A stretch of DNA of 64,000 nucleotides from Vibrio caribbeanicus ATCC BAA-2122 (GTDB taxonomy: Bacteria > Pseudomonadota > Gammaproteobacteria > Enterobacterales > Vibrionaceae). The stretch spans positions 62,001 through 126,000 of the forward strand of contig NZ_AEIU01000083.1 of the NCBI RefSeq assembly GCF_000165125.1. The letters run 5' to 3'. The notes beneath the pieces are model-generated. The model made no database searches. It saw only the letters and a program-made list of their open reading frames with translations, and had not been told where the DNA came from. Position numbers and translations under genes: made by a program. Of the stretch, positions 50,232 through 60,238 are shown in pieces; position 1 is the first letter of the stretch; each line of letters begins with the position of its first letter.

Positions 50232-51968
50232 ATGATTGAAATTCAACGTAGAGAAATACAGGAAGAGAGCTCGCTACCCGAGTCTCTTCATCCACTACTC
50301 AGGCGAATATATAGCTCTCGAGGCGTGTTAAGTGAACAGCAATTAAACACGACAGTACGTGCTTTGCACTCATATCAAGAGCTGTTTGGCATCGATACTG
50401 CGGTGAAGATGTTATTTGCGGCTATTGAAACCAAGAAAAGAATTATCGTCGTTGGTGATTTCGACGCAGATGGTGCGACAAGCTCGGCACTGTCGGTGCT
50501 TGCTCTTCGTATGCTAGGTTCTGACAATGTCGATTACCTAGTTCCAAATCGCTTTGAAGATGGTTACGGGTTAAGTCCAGAAGTCGTTGAACAGGCGATG
50601 GAGCTCGGTGCACAAATGATAATGACGGTTGATAACGGGGTTTCTTCAATCGAAGGTGTTAAATACGCCAAGCAATGCGGCATCGAAGTTATCGTGACTG
50701 ATCATCACTTACCAGGCCATGAGCTACCGATGGCTGATGCTATGGTAAACCCAAACCTCCAGCAGTGTCAGTTTCCATCCAAAGCATTGGCGGGAGTTGG
50801 TGTTGCGTTTTACTTGATGATGGCTCTCTGTGTACACATGCGTAACGTCGGCTGGTTTTCTAGACAAAGTATGTCAGAGCCCAAGTTAATGGAATTGGTT
50901 GACTTGGTTGCACTGGGTACGGTAGCTGATGTTGTGCCCTTAGATAAGAATAACCGAATCCTTGTGCATCAGGGGCTGCAGCGTATTCGTGCGGGAAAAG
51001 CGAGACCAGGTATTCAAGCCTTAATAGAAGTCTCTAAACGTGATGCTAAGCGACTTATTGCCTCTGATTTTGGATTTGCTCTTGGACCGAGAATAAATGC
51101 AGCTGGTCGACTCGATGATATGTCATTCGGTGTTGAACTTTTGATGAGCAATAATATCCATGCTGCACGACGAATGGCTAGTGAACTGGATGGTTTAAAC
51201 CAGTCCCGCAAAGAAATTGAAGAAGGAATGAAGCAAGAGGCAATGGCATTTTGTGAGCGTCTTCAATTCGGTGACAAGGATATGCCATATGGACTGGTGC
51301 TGTTTCAAAGAGACTGGCATCAGGGGGTCATTGGTATTTTGGCTTCTCGGATTAAAGAAAAGTTTCACCGTCCCGTGATTGCTTTTGCCGATGGTGGAGG
51401 GGGAACGATAAAAGGTTCATGTCGTTCTATTCCAGGGTTACATATGCGAGATGCTCTTGATCGTATCGATAAACAAAACCCTGGCCTTATTTTAAAATTT
51501 GGTGGGCACGCTATGGCTGCAGGTCTTAGTATTGCTGAAAAGGACTTTGAGTGCTTTTCTTCGTTGTTTGATCAAGCGGTTAAACAAGATTTGGATGAGG
51601 CAGCATTAAAAGGTGTTATTTTGTCTGATGGAGAGTTAATTCCTGAAGACTTTTCACTCCATACAGCAGAGGCTCTAAGATCGGGTGGCCCTTGGGGGCA
51701 AGCTTTTCCAGAACCTATTTTTGATGGTGAATTTAAAGTACTGCATCAAAAGCTAGTCGGAGAAAAACACTTAAAATTAATGCTTGAGCCTTTGTTTCGA
51801 GGCCAACCAACCAATTTAATGCTGGACGGTATCGCATTTAATATCGATTTACGCCGTTGGCCAGATGCATCGACGAAGACGGTACGATTAGCTTATAAAT
51901 TGGATATTAATGAGTTTAGAGGTAATCAATCCCTTCAACTATTGATTGATCATATTGAAGCTCATTAA
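50232..51968 (+). CDS. recJ: Single-stranded-DNA-specific 5'-3' exonuclease RecJ
   Basis: 578 residues. DHH phosphoesterase motifs in order: VVGDFDADGATSS (about 74-86), MTVDNGVSS, VTDHHLPG (about 155-162), and ALGTVADVVPL; then DHHA1 with GGHAMAAGLSI (about 425-435) and an OB-like C-terminal region. Acts in RecFOR recombination and mismatch repair. Downstream is pdhR rather than the prfB-lysS pair of E. coli. Confidence 0.96.
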   Translation: MIEIQRREIQEESSLPESLHPLLRRIYSSRGVLSEQQLNTTVRALHSYQELFGIDTAVKMLFAAIETKKRIIVVGDFDADGATSSALSVLALRMLGSDNVDYLVPNRFEDGYGLSPEVVEQAMELGAQMIMTVDNGVSSIEGVKYAKQCGIEVIVTDHHLPGHELPMADAMVNPNLQQCQFPSKALAGVGVAFYLMMALCVHMRNVGWFSRQSMSEPKLMELVDLVALGTVADVVPLDKNNRILVHQGLQRIRAGKARPGIQALIEVSKRDAKRLIASDFGFALGPRINAAGRLDDMSFGVELLMSNNIHAARRMASELDGLNQSRKEIEEGMKQEAMAFCERLQFGDKDMPYGLVLFQRDWHQGVIGILASRIKEKFHRPVIAFADGGGGTIKGSCRSIPGLHMRDALDRIDKQNPGLILKFGGHAMAAGLSIAEKDFECFSSLFDQAVKQDLDEAALKGVILSDGELIPEDFSLHTAEALRSGGPWGQAFPEPIFDGEFKVLHQKLVGEKHLKLMLEPLFRGQPTNLMLDGIAFNIDLRRWPDASTKTVRLAYKLDINEFRGNQSLQLLIDHIEAH

Positions 51969-52143
51969 GCTCTCCTAAAAGCCGCCAACGATTAGGAGCC
52001 CGTAATTTCGGGCTCCACTCCGTACCTTCTGCTGCGTTGTTTTTTATTCGTACTAAACTTACCTCCGTGTTCAGCGACAAGTTCATTACTTTGGGTATAA
52101 GGCCCATAACCATATGTAAAAAATGGAGCTTTTTTGAGTAAAT

Positions 52144-52162
52144 AAATTGGTCTGACCAATTT
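52144..52162. promoter_or_regulatory. PdhR operator, distal
   Basis: AAATTGGTCTGACCAATTT, a perfect palindrome about a central T. It contains the PdhR consensus ATTGG-T-N3-A-CCAAT. Located about 160 bases before the pdhR start. Confidence 0.85.
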
Positions 52163-52281
52163 GGTTGTTGTTTTAGTTAATGATGTAACTTCAATACTCG
52201 ATACAAGTTCTGTTCTATACTTTGACACGATTTTTGTCTGGCACTTGTGTTTGATTTGTGTTAGTTTTCTGGTCAATCTAA

Positions 52282-52298
52282 AATTGGTAATACCAATT
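52282..52298. promoter_or_regulatory. PdhR operator, proximal
   Basis: AATTGGTAATACCAATT, a perfect palindrome about a central A, 25 bases before the pdhR ATG. Placement suits autorepression of the pdhR-aceE-aceF operon, relieved by pyruvate, as in E. coli. Confidence 0.9.
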
Positions 52299-52323
52299 GA
52301 CTGTAAGAAGAAGAATGACAATT

Positions 52324-53094
52324 ATGGCTTATCAAAGGATTCGTCAGCCAAAACTCTCTGATGTGATTGAACAAGAATTGGAAAGGTTGATTGTGGAGGG
52401 AACATTGTCTCCTGGTCAGCAACTGCCTCCAGAGCGTGAGTTAGCAAAGCAATTTGATGTATCTCGCCCTTCGGTCAGGGAAGCGATTCAGCGTTTAGAA
52501 GCGAAAAAACTTCTCAATCGTCGTCAGGGGGGAGGAACCTTTGTTAGTGAAAATATTTGGACGAGTTTTTCTGATCCTCTCCTCAATTTGTTGTCTAGTC
52601 ATTCTGAAACGCAGCTTGATTTACTTGAAACGCGTCATGCGATGGAAGGTATAGCAGCGTACTTTGCAGCAGTTCGTGGTACCAAAGAGGATTTTGCTCG
52701 CATTGAGGCTTGTTTGGCAAATATTAGTCGAGAACAAACCAAAAAAAATGTAGAGGCTGAAGCTGCATCAGTAATGCAGTTCCTCGTTGCGCTCACAGAG
52801 GCTGCGCACAATGTTGTATTACTCCATATTGTGCGAAGCCTTGCGCCATTACTTGAGCAAAATGTCTTACAGAATTTAAAGCTCTTACATCGCCGCGACG
52901 AAGTTGTGGAGAAAGTAAGTAAACACAGAGCTAATATCGTGGATGCGATTGTTTCAGGTCAACCTGAAAAAGCACGTGAGATGTCTCATTCACATTTAGC
53001 CTATATCGAAGAAACATTGTTGGATTTGACTCGTGAAGAATCTCGTCGAGAGCGTTCTTTACGCCGAATTCAACAGGGTAGTGACTCGGAATAA
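52324..53094 (+). CDS. pdhR: Pyruvate dehydrogenase complex repressor PdhR
   Basis: 256 residues from the ATG at 52324 ([16 protein letters not shown]), close to E. coli PdhR; an ATG three codons earlier is possible. GntR winged helix (about 8-75; [29 protein letters not shown]) and a FadR-type helical effector domain (about 95-235; [28 protein letters not shown]). Pyruvate releases it from DNA. Two matching operators lie in front of the gene. Confidence 0.96.
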   Translation: MAYQRIRQPKLSDVIEQELERLIVEGTLSPGQQLPPERELAKQFDVSRPSVREAIQRLEAKKLLNRRQGGGTFVSENIWTSFSDPLLNLLSSHSETQLDLLETRHAMEGIAAYFAAVRGTKEDFARIEACLANISREQTKKNVEAEAASVMQFLVALTEAAHNVVLLHIVRSLAPLLEQNVLQNLKLLHRRDEVVEKVSKHRANIVDAIVSGQPEKAREMSHSHLAYIEETLLDLTREESRRERSLRRIQQGSDSE

Positions 53095-53151
53095 ATGACG
53101 ACGTCATTACTTTAAAATAAGTAGATCCAACCAATAGAAGGATAGATCGCC

Positions 53152-55821
53152 ATGTCTGATATGAAGCATGACGTAGATGCACTGGAAACTCAAGAATGGT
53201 TACAAGCACTTGAGTCAGTTGTTCGTGAAGAAGGTGTAGAACGTGCTCAGTTCTTATTAGAGCAAGTTCTAGACAAAGCACGTTTAGACGGTGTTGATAT
53301 GCCAACGGGTATTACAACCAACTACATCAACACGATCCCTGCAGATCAAGAACCTGCTTACCCAGGTGACACGACACTTGAGCGCCGCATCCGCTCAATC
53401 ATTCGCTGGAACGCGATTATGATCGTTCTGCGCGCGTCGAAAAAAGATCTGGACTTAGGCGGTCATATGGCGTCTTATCAGTCATCAGCATCCTTTTATG
53501 AGACCTGTTTTAACCACTTCTTCCGTGCGCCAAATGAGCAGGACGGTGGTGACTTGGTTTATTATCAGGGACACATCTCTCCTGGTATTTATGCGCGTGC
53601 TTTTGTTGAAGGCCGCCTCACTGAAGACCAACTGGATAATTTCCGTCAAGAAGTCGATGGTAAAGGTCTTCCCTCATACCCTCACCCTAAATTGATGCCT
53701 GAATTCTGGCAATTCCCAACGGTATCAATGGGTCTTGGTCCAATCTCTGCGATCTATCAAGCTCGTTTCTTGAAGTATTTAGATGGACGTGGCCTGAAAG
53801 ATACTTCTCAACAACGAGTATATGCGTTCCTCGGTGATGGTGAGATGGACGAACCTGAATCACGTGGTGCTATCTCTTTTGCTGCTCGAGAGAAGCTAGA
53901 CAACTTGTGCTTCCTAATTAACTGTAACTTACAGCGCCTAGACGGCCCAGTTATGGGTAATGGTAAGATCATCCAAGAGTTGGAAGGTCTATTCAAAGGC
54001 GCTGGCTGGAACGTTGTTAAGGTTATCTGGGGCAACAACTGGGATTCTCTGTTGGCGAAAGATACAACAGGCAAGCTTCTTCAGCTAATGAATGAAACTA
54101 TCGATGGCGATTATCAGACATTCAAAGCAAAAGACGGTGCGTATGTGCGTGAGCACTTCTTTGGTAAATACCCTGAAACAGCAGCACTTGTTGCAGATAT
54201 GACAGATGCTGAGATTTTTGCACTGAAACGTGGTGGTCACGAGTCGTCGAAACTTTATGCTGCATACAAAAATGCAGAAGAGACGAAAGGCCGTCCAACC
54301 GTCATCCTAGCGAAAACCGTAAAAGGTTACGGCATGGGTGAAGCTGCTGAAGGTAAAAATATCGCGCACCAAGTGAAGAAGATGGATATGACCCACGTTC
54401 TTCAATTACGTGATCGTCTTGGCTTGCAGGAACTTCTTACTGATGATGCAGTGAAAGAACTTCGCTATCTGAAATTAGAAGAAGGTTCAGCAGAGTTTGA
54501 GTACCTTCACGCGCGTAGAAAAGCGCTTAAAGGTTACACACCACAACGCACACCTAAATTTAGCCAAGATCTCGCAGTCCCAGAGCTAGAGGAATTTACA
54601 CCGCTACTGAATGAACAAAAGCGTGAAATTTCTACCACGATGGCATACGTTCGTACTTTGAATATTCTTCTTAAGAATAAAGGTATAGGTAAAAATGTAG
54701 TGCCAATTATTTGTGATGAAGCACGTACATTTGGTATGGAAGGCCTATTCCGTCAAATTGGTATCTATAACCCGCACGGCCAGGAATACACTCCTGAGGA
54801 TCGCGGTGTTGTTTCGTACTACAAAGAAGATACGTCTGGACAAGTACTTCAAGAGGGTATCAATGAGCTTGGCTCAATGGCATCTTGGGTTGCAGCTGCA
54901 ACATCGTACTCGACCAACGATTTGCCTATGATCCCATTCTACATTTATTACTCCATGTTTGGTTTCCAACGTGTTGGTGATATGGCTTGGATGGCGGGGG
55001 ATCAACAAGCTCGTGGCTTCTTACTGGGTGCAACCGCAGGCCGTACGACACTAAACGGTGAAGGACTCCAGCATGAAGACGGTCACTCACACATCATGGC
55101 TGGTACTATTCCTAACTGTATTTCGTATGACCCAACATTTGCTTACGAAGTGGCGGTAATAATGCAAGATGGTATTCGTCGGATGTACGGTGAGAATCAA
55201 GAAAATGTATTCTACTACCTGACACTGATGAATGAAAACTATGCGATGCCATCTATGCCTGAAGGTGCAGAAGAAGGTATTCGTAAAGGTATTTATAAAC
55301 TTGAGAGCCATTCTGGAAAACGTGGTAAAGGCAAAGTTCAATTGATGAGCTCTGGAACCATCATGAATGAAGTTCGTAAAGCGGCACAAATCTTAAGTGA
55401 AGAATACGGCATCGCTTCTGATGTCTACTCTGTTACTTCATTTAATGAAATCACTCGCGATGGACAGGCAGCAGAGCGCTTTAATATGCTACATCCAGAG
55501 GCTAAGGCTCAAGTTCCTTATATTACGAAGTTGATGGGTAAAGAACCCGCGATTGCAGCGACAGACTACATGAAGAATTATGCAGATCAGGTTCGTGCAT
55601 TTATGCCATCTGAGTCTTATAAAGTTCTTGGTACTGACGGCTTTGGTCGTTCAGATAGTCGTGAGAATTTGCGTCGTCACTTCGAAGTTAATGCAGGCTA
55701 CGTTGTTGTTGCAGCACTAACAGAACTTGAGAAGCTTGGAAAGGTTGATAAATCAGTGATTTCTGAAGCTATCAAAAAGTTCGACATTGACACTGAGAAA
55801 ACTAACCCGCTGTACGCTTAA
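53152..55821 (+). CDS. aceE: Pyruvate dehydrogenase E1 component
   Basis: 889 residues, the homodimeric E1 type. Thiamine diphosphate motif GDGEMDEPESRGAI ... NCNLQRLDGPV (about 227-265), active-site His residues in DLVYYQGHISPG and GLQHEDGHSH, and the C-terminal GTDGFGRSDSRENLRRHFE. Decarboxylates pyruvate and acetylates the E2 lipoyl groups. 57 bases after pdhR, 19 before aceF. Confidence 0.98.
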   Translation: MSDMKHDVDALETQEWLQALESVVREEGVERAQFLLEQVLDKARLDGVDMPTGITTNYINTIPADQEPAYPGDTTLERRIRSIIRWNAIMIVLRASKKDLDLGGHMASYQSSASFYETCFNHFFRAPNEQDGGDLVYYQGHISPGIYARAFVEGRLTEDQLDNFRQEVDGKGLPSYPHPKLMPEFWQFPTVSMGLGPISAIYQARFLKYLDGRGLKDTSQQRVYAFLGDGEMDEPESRGAISFAAREKLDNLCFLINCNLQRLDGPVMGNGKIIQELEGLFKGAGWNVVKVIWGNNWDSLLAKDTTGKLLQLMNETIDGDYQTFKAKDGAYVREHFFGKYPETAALVADMTDAEIFALKRGGHESSKLYAAYKNAEETKGRPTVILAKTVKGYGMGEAAEGKNIAHQVKKMDMTHVLQLRDRLGLQELLTDDAVKELRYLKLEEGSAEFEYLHARRKALKGYTPQRTPKFSQDLAVPELEEFTPLLNEQKREISTTMAYVRTLNILLKNKGIGKNVVPIICDEARTFGMEGLFRQIGIYNPHGQEYTPEDRGVVSYYKEDTSGQVLQEGINELGSMASWVAAATSYSTNDLPMIPFYIYYSMFGFQRVGDMAWMAGDQQARGFLLGATAGRTTLNGEGLQHEDGHSHIMAGTIPNCISYDPTFAYEVAVIMQDGIRRMYGENQENVFYYLTLMNENYAMPSMPEGAEEGIRKGIYKLESHSGKRGKGKVQLMSSGTIMNEVRKAAQILSEEYGIASDVYSVTSFNEITRDGQAAERFNMLHPEAKAQVPYITKLMGKEPAIAATDYMKNYADQVRAFMPSESYKVLGTDGFGRSDSRENLRRHFEVNAGYVVVAALTELEKLGKVDKSVISEAIKKFDIDTEKTNPLYA

Positions 55822-55840
55822 TAAATAAGGTAGAAAAGAA

Positions 55841-57730
55841 ATGGCAATCGAAATTAATGTACCAGATATTGGTGCGGATGAGGTTGAAGTTACTGAAATT
55901 CTTGTAAGCGTTGGCGACAAGGTTGAGGAAGAACAGTCTTTAATTACTGTTGAGGGCGATAAAGCTTCTATGGAAGTACCCGCATCGACAGCAGGTATCG
56001 TAAAAGAGATCAAGATTACAGAAGGGGATCAGGTTTCAACTGGGTCTCTAATCATGATTTTCGAAGCTGAGGGTGCAGCCGCTGCAGCACCTGCTCCAGC
56101 TGAAGCGACAATTGCTCCAGCTGCAACGGCATCAGAACTTAAAGAAATACATGTGCCAGACATCGGTGGCGATGAAGTTGAAGTGACTGAAATCATGGTT
56201 GCGATCGGTGATAGTATCGATGAAGAGCAATCATTGATCACCGTTGAAGGTGACAAAGCTTCAATGGAAGTACCTGCTCCTTTTGCTGGAACACTGAAAG
56301 AAATTAAAGTTGCCGCAGGCGATAAAGTTTCCACGGGTTCTCTGATTATGGTTTTTGAAACAGCAGGTTCTGGTGAAGCTGTTGCTTCAACTGCAGAGAC
56401 GGTTGCTACTGCACCTGCAGCGGCTTCTCAACCTGCGGTAGCTTCTGAAAAAGAAGTTAATGTTCCAGATATCGGTGGAGACGAAGTTGAAGTCACTGAA
56501 ATCATGGTTGCAGTGGGCGATACTGTTGATGAAGAGCAGTCGTTAATCACTGTCGAAGGTGACAAAGCATCGATGGAAGTACCAGCACCATTCGCTGGTA
56601 CTGTTAAGGAAATTAAGATCGCTACAGGCGATAAAGTTTCAACTGGCTCTCTTATTATGGTGTTCGAAGTTGCTGGTGCTGCACCTGCACCTGTCGCGGC
56701 ACCAAAACAAGCGTCTGCTGAAGCTCCTGCTCCTAAGCCAGCTCCTGTGGCTCCATCTGCGGCAGCGCCAGCAGCGACGGGTGACTTCCAAGAAAACAGT
56801 GAGTACTCCCACGCTTCACCAGTTGTACGTCGCTTGGCTCGTGAGTTCGGTGTCAATCTTGCTAAAGTCAAAGGTACTGGCCGTAAGAGTCGTATCCTAA
56901 AAGAAGATGTTCAAGCTTATGTGAAAGAAGCGCTTAAGCGTCTTGAATCTGGCACGGCAGCTTCTGGTAGCGGAGACGGCTCAGCGTTAGGGCTCTTACC
57001 TTGGCCAAAAGTAGACTTCAGTAAATTTGGTGAAACTGAGGTTCAAGCTCTATCACGCATTAAGAAAATCTCTGGCGCGAATCTACATCGAAACTGGGTG
57101 ATGATTCCGCATGTGACTCAGTGGGACAATGCTGACATCACAGAGCTAGAGGCTTTCCGTAAAGAGCAAAACGCTATCGAGGCGAAGAAAGACTCTGGAA
57201 TGAAGATAACACCATTGGTGTTTATTATGAAAGCCGCGGCTAAAGCACTTGAAGCCTTCCCTGCTTTCAACTCTTCTTTGTCTGATGACGGAGAGAGCCT
57301 CATCCTGAAAAAATATGTCAATATTGGTATCGCTGTTGATACACCTAATGGTTTAGTCGTACCAGTATTTAAGGATGTCAATAAGAAAGGTATTTACGAG
57401 CTTTCTGAAGAACTTATGGTTGTTTCGAAAAAAGCGCGTGCAGGAAAACTGACAGCTGCAGATATGCAAGGTGGCTGCTTTACCATTTCAAGCTTGGGTG
57501 GCATTGGTGGCACTGCATTCACTCCAATCGTGAATGCACCAGAGGTTGGTATTCTTGGCGTATCTAAGTCTGAAATGAAACCAGTATGGAACGGTAAAGA
57601 ATTTGAGCCTCGTTTACAGTTGCCTCTTTCTTTATCGTACGATCACCGCGTGATTGATGGTGCAGAAGGCGCACGCTTCATTACTTATTTAAATGCGGCA
57701 CTATCTGATATCCGTCGTCTAGTTCTTTAA
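55841..57730 (+). CDS. aceF: Dihydrolipoamide acetyltransferase (E2) with three lipoyl domains
   Basis: 629 residues. Three N-terminal lipoyl domains, each with the lipoylated Lys in GDKASMEVP (the first at residue 41; others near 144 and 248), separated by Ala/Pro/Thr-rich linkers; a peripheral E1/E3-binding domain (about 325-362; [30 protein letters not shown]); and a catalytic domain to the C-terminus with [13 protein letters not shown]. Core of the pyruvate dehydrogenase complex. Domains 2 and 3 are near-duplicates at DNA level. Confidence 0.98.
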   Translation: MAIEINVPDIGADEVEVTEILVSVGDKVEEEQSLITVEGDKASMEVPASTAGIVKEIKITEGDQVSTGSLIMIFEAEGAAAAAPAPAEATIAPAATASELKEIHVPDIGGDEVEVTEIMVAIGDSIDEEQSLITVEGDKASMEVPAPFAGTLKEIKVAAGDKVSTGSLIMVFETAGSGEAVASTAETVATAPAAASQPAVASEKEVNVPDIGGDEVEVTEIMVAVGDTVDEEQSLITVEGDKASMEVPAPFAGTVKEIKIATGDKVSTGSLIMVFEVAGAAPAPVAAPKQASAEAPAPKPAPVAPSAAAPAATGDFQENSEYSHASPVVRRLAREFGVNLAKVKGTGRKSRILKEDVQAYVKEALKRLESGTAASGSGDGSALGLLPWPKVDFSKFGETEVQALSRIKKISGANLHRNWVMIPHVTQWDNADITELEAFRKEQNAIEAKKDSGMKITPLVFIMKAAAKALEAFPAFNSSLSDDGESLILKKYVNIGIAVDTPNGLVVPVFKDVNKKGIYELSEELMVVSKKARAGKLTAADMQGGCFTISSLGGIGGTAFTPIVNAPEVGILGVSKSEMKPVWNGKEFEPRLQLPLSLSYDHRVIDGAEGARFITYLNAALSDIRRLVL

Positions 57731-57737
57731 TTAATGG

Positions 57738-57762
57738 TTAGGGGAGGGAACCCCTCCCCTAA
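57738..57762 (+). repeat. Strong GC hairpin after aceF
   Basis: TTAGGGGAGGG / CCCTCCCCTAA, perfect 11-base arms around a 3-base loop, eight bases beyond the aceF stop. It lacks a U-run, so it may be a 3'-end stabiliser or partial attenuator before lpdA rather than a terminator. Confidence 0.6.
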
Positions 57763-57984
57763 GTTGAATAATTGGTCGATGAGTCGCTGACAGAAAATAT
57801 ACTGAACAGGGTTCTGTCAATGAATTGTCGGTTAGCTCACAGGTCAAATGGATTTACTTTTCACACCATTTACATCTCTGTAAACTGGATGTGGTCTGAA
57901 AATAAATGTTTAGAAAAAACGGACTGATTTTTAAAAAATCAACCCCACTCAGCCTGTTAGGGATAATGACTACAAGAGGTCGAA

Positions 57985-59412
57985 ATGAGCAAAGAAATTA
58001 AAGCCCAAGTAGTAGTACTTGGTTCGGGGCCTGCTGGTTACTCCGCCGCCTTCCGTTGTGCAGACTTAGGTCTAGAAACTGTTATTGTTGAACGTTATAC
58101 CACATTGGGCGGTGTATGTTTAAATGTGGGTTGTATCCCATCAAAAGCTTTATTGCACGTATCTAAAGTTATCGAAGAAGCGAAGGCGCTTTCAGCACAC
58201 GGTATCGAGTTTGGTACGCCGAAGATGGACCTTGATAAGGTACGTAGCTGGAAAGAGAAAGTGGTTAGTCAACTTACAGGTGGACTTGGCGGCATGTCGA
58301 AAATGCGTAAAGTCACGGTAGTTAATGGCTATGGTAAATTTACCAGCCCTAATTCGATGGAAGTTGAAGGTGATGACGGTAAAACGGTTGTTAACTTTGA
58401 CAACGCGATTGTGGCTGCAGGTTCACGTCCAATTCAATTACCATTTATTCCACATGAAGACCCACGTATTTGGGATTCAACAGATGCATTGGAACTTAAA
58501 GAAGTTCCAGGAAAGCTTCTTATCATGGGTGGCGGCATTATCGGCTTGGAGATGGGAACAGTATACCATTCATTGGGTTCACAAATTGATGTTGTTGAAA
58601 TGTTTGATCAGGTAATCCCTGCTGCAGATAAAGACATTGTCAAAGTTTTCACAAAGCACATTAAGAACAAGTTCAACTTAATGCTTGAAACTAAGGTGAC
58701 AGCCGTTGAAGCGAAAGATGATGGCATCTATGTTTCAATGGAAGGCAAGAAAGCACCTGCGGAACCTGAACGCTATGATGCAGTTTTAGTTGCCATTGGT
58801 CGTGTACCAAACGGACTAAACTTAGACGCAGCCAAAGCGGGTTTGGAAGTTGATGAGCGTGGTTTCATCAATGTTGATAAGCAAATGCGCACCAATGTTC
58901 CTCATATTTTCGCAGTCGGTGATATTGTAGGTCAACCTATGCTTGCACACAAAGGTGTGCACGAAGCTCATGTGGCTGCTGAGGTTATTGCGGGTAAGAA
59001 GCATTACTTTGATCCTAAAGTTATTCCTTCAATCGCTTATACTGAACCTGAAGTTGCTTGGGTTGGTAAGACTGAGAAAGAAGCGAAGGCTGAAGGGATC
59101 AATTACGAGACAGCAACCTTCCCGTGGGCAGCATCGGGGCGTGCAATTGCATCTGACTGCTCTGATGGTTTGACAAAGCTCATCTTTGATAAAGACACGC
59201 ATCGTATCATTGGTGGAGCGATCGTTGGTACCAATGGTGGTGAGCTGTTAGGTGAGATTGGTCTTGCTATTGAAATGGGTTGTGATGCAGAAGATGTTGC
59301 CTTAACCATTCATGCTCATCCAACATTACACGAATCAGTGGGTCTTGCTGCAGAAGTCTTTGAGGGCACGATCACAGACTTACCAAACCCGAAAGCGAAG
59401 AAAAAGAAATAA
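57985..59412 (+). CDS. lpdA: Dihydrolipoyl dehydrogenase (E3)
   Basis: 475 residues. FAD site VVLGSGPAGYSAA (about 10-22), redox disulfide GGVCLNVGCIPSKAL with Cys45 and Cys50, NAD site MGGGIIGLEMG (about 182-192), and the C-terminal His-Glu dyad in HAHPTLHESVG. Shared E3 of the pyruvate and 2-oxoglutarate dehydrogenase complexes. The 254-base gap from aceF probably contains its own promoter, as in E. coli. Confidence 0.98.
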   Translation: MSKEIKAQVVVLGSGPAGYSAAFRCADLGLETVIVERYTTLGGVCLNVGCIPSKALLHVSKVIEEAKALSAHGIEFGTPKMDLDKVRSWKEKVVSQLTGGLGGMSKMRKVTVVNGYGKFTSPNSMEVEGDDGKTVVNFDNAIVAAGSRPIQLPFIPHEDPRIWDSTDALELKEVPGKLLIMGGGIIGLEMGTVYHSLGSQIDVVEMFDQVIPAADKDIVKVFTKHIKNKFNLMLETKVTAVEAKDDGIYVSMEGKKAPAEPERYDAVLVAIGRVPNGLNLDAAKAGLEVDERGFINVDKQMRTNVPHIFAVGDIVGQPMLAHKGVHEAHVAAEVIAGKKHYFDPKVIPSIAYTEPEVAWVGKTEKEAKAEGINYETATFPWAASGRAIASDCSDGLTKLIFDKDTHRIIGGAIVGTNGGELLGEIGLAIEMGCDAEDVALTIHAHPTLHESVGLAAEVFEGTITDLPNPKAKKKK

Positions 59413-59424
59413 TCTTTTTGATTT

Positions 59425-59450
59425 AAAACCGCAGATATCTGCGGTTTTTT
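59425..59450 (+). terminator. Terminator of lpdA
   Basis: AAAACCGCAGAT / ATCTGCGGTTTT perfect stem followed by T-run. Confidence 0.9.
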
Positions 59451-59458
59451 TACATAAT

Positions 59459-59489
59459 AAAAAAGCCTGCTCAATGAGCAGGCTTTTAT
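59459..59489 (-). terminator. Terminator of the luxR-family gene (bidirectional)
   Basis: AAAAGCCTGCTCA / TGAGCAGGCTTTT with A and T runs on both sides, 16 bases beyond the regulator stop. Directly follows the lpdA terminator, so read-through from either side meets two barriers. Confidence 0.9.
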
Positions 59490-59504
59490 TAGTTCTAATC
59501 GAGC

Positions 59505-60116
59505 TTAGCTATGATTATAGATACAAAGCATATTTAGGTAGCTTTCTGTAAGCTTCTTCATCTCTGCTTCGTTTTGAGTACGATTAGTTTGAATGAATAA
59601 CGAGTAGAAAATACCGTGGAACAAGGTTGCTAGTTGCTCTGGATCGTGCTCTTTACAAACTTCTTCACGTTCTATTGCTTTAATAAACATGTTTTGTACC
59701 AATAACTGGTTGGTACGATTCGTTGTCACAAATAGAGGCCAAACTTCGTCACGCGTTGATGCGCTCCATTCAAACCATACTTTTAGCCAGTGACAATCTT
59801 TAATTACTAGTTCTATCATTGCAGATGTTAGATTAGTTAGATTGTCTTTAGCATGTAGATCTAAATCTATGTTGTCAGAGAGAAAGTTAGAAAATTGACG
59901 AACAACATAATTTAGAACATCGTCAACCAAGTCTTCACGAGTTGGGAAGTAGTTGAACACAGTGGCGACTGAGACCTGCGCTATTTCAGCGATATCAGCA
60001 TGACCCCCACGTCCAATGCCGCGACGAGCGAACACTTCCAACGCGATTTCCATTAGCTGTTGCTTTCTTTTTTGAGGAGATAGACGCGTACGCGTTCTTT
60101 TAGTTATAGAATCCAT
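59505..60116 (-). CDS. luxR: Quorum-sensing master regulator of the LuxR/HapR/OpaR family (TetR type)
   Basis: 203 residues from the ATG at 60116, preceded by AAGGAA; an in-frame TTG at 60134 is not favoured. TetR-type helix-turn-helix (about 37-62; HADIAEIAQVSVATVFNYFP) and a helical dimerisation/ligand domain (about 75-200) with DCHWLKVWFEWSASTRDEVW and FVTTNRTNQLLVQNMF. It closely follows V. harveyi LuxR as I remember it. Active at high cell density, controlling biofilm, protease, secretion and luminescence genes. The name differs by species (hapR, opaR, smcR), so the symbol is generic. Adjacent to lpdA, as in other vibrios. Confidence 0.97.
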   Translation of the reverse strand: MDSITKRTRTRLSPQKRKQQLMEIALEVFARRGIGRGGHADIAEIAQVSVATVFNYFPTREDLVDDVLNYVVRQFSNFLSDNIDLDLHAKDNLTNLTSAMIELVIKDCHWLKVWFEWSASTRDEVWPLFVTTNRTNQLLVQNMFIKAIEREEVCKEHDPEQLATLFHGIFYSLFIQTNRTQNEAEMKKLTESYLNMLCIYNHS

Positions 60117-60120
60117 AGTA

Positions 60121-60145
60121 AATTTCCTTGCCAAATGAGTTGTTT
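60121..60145 (-). promoter_or_regulatory. Qrr small-RNA pairing site at the luxR-family ribosome site
   Basis: The leader reads AACAACTCATTTGGCAAGG just before the start codon. The complement of the conserved Qrr core (as I recall it, CCTAGCCAACTGACGTTGTT) is AACAACGTCAGTTGGCTAGG, agreeing apart from one gap and two mismatches. The site covers the AAGGAA ribosome binding sequence, the position at which Qrr RNAs with Hfq block HapR/LuxR translation at low density. Confidence 0.85.
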
Positions 60146-60238
60146 ATAATTAGTAAGAGGTGTGCCATATTTTTGGCTTTTACCTCGTTTTTGGGTTTTT
60201 ACCCTATTTATTTTTTTATAATTTGCTGACTCACCATG

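Larger units (their letters stand above)
51969..52323. other. recJ-pdhR intergenic region with regulatory palindromes
   Basis: Holds a hairpin (GGAGCCCG 51995-52002 / CGGGCTCC 52009-52016, no U-run) and the two PdhR operators described separately. No credible gene; frames across it have no family resemblance. Confidence 0.6.

Noticed and set aside
51992-52321. Frame of about 109 codons on the - strand between recJ and pdhR
   Set aside because: Covers both PdhR operators, has no family resemblance and no ribosome site; regarded as chance.
55841-56680. Threefold repeat in aceF as an assembly duplication
   Set aside because: Three lipoyl domains are normal for this E2 type and the linkers differ.
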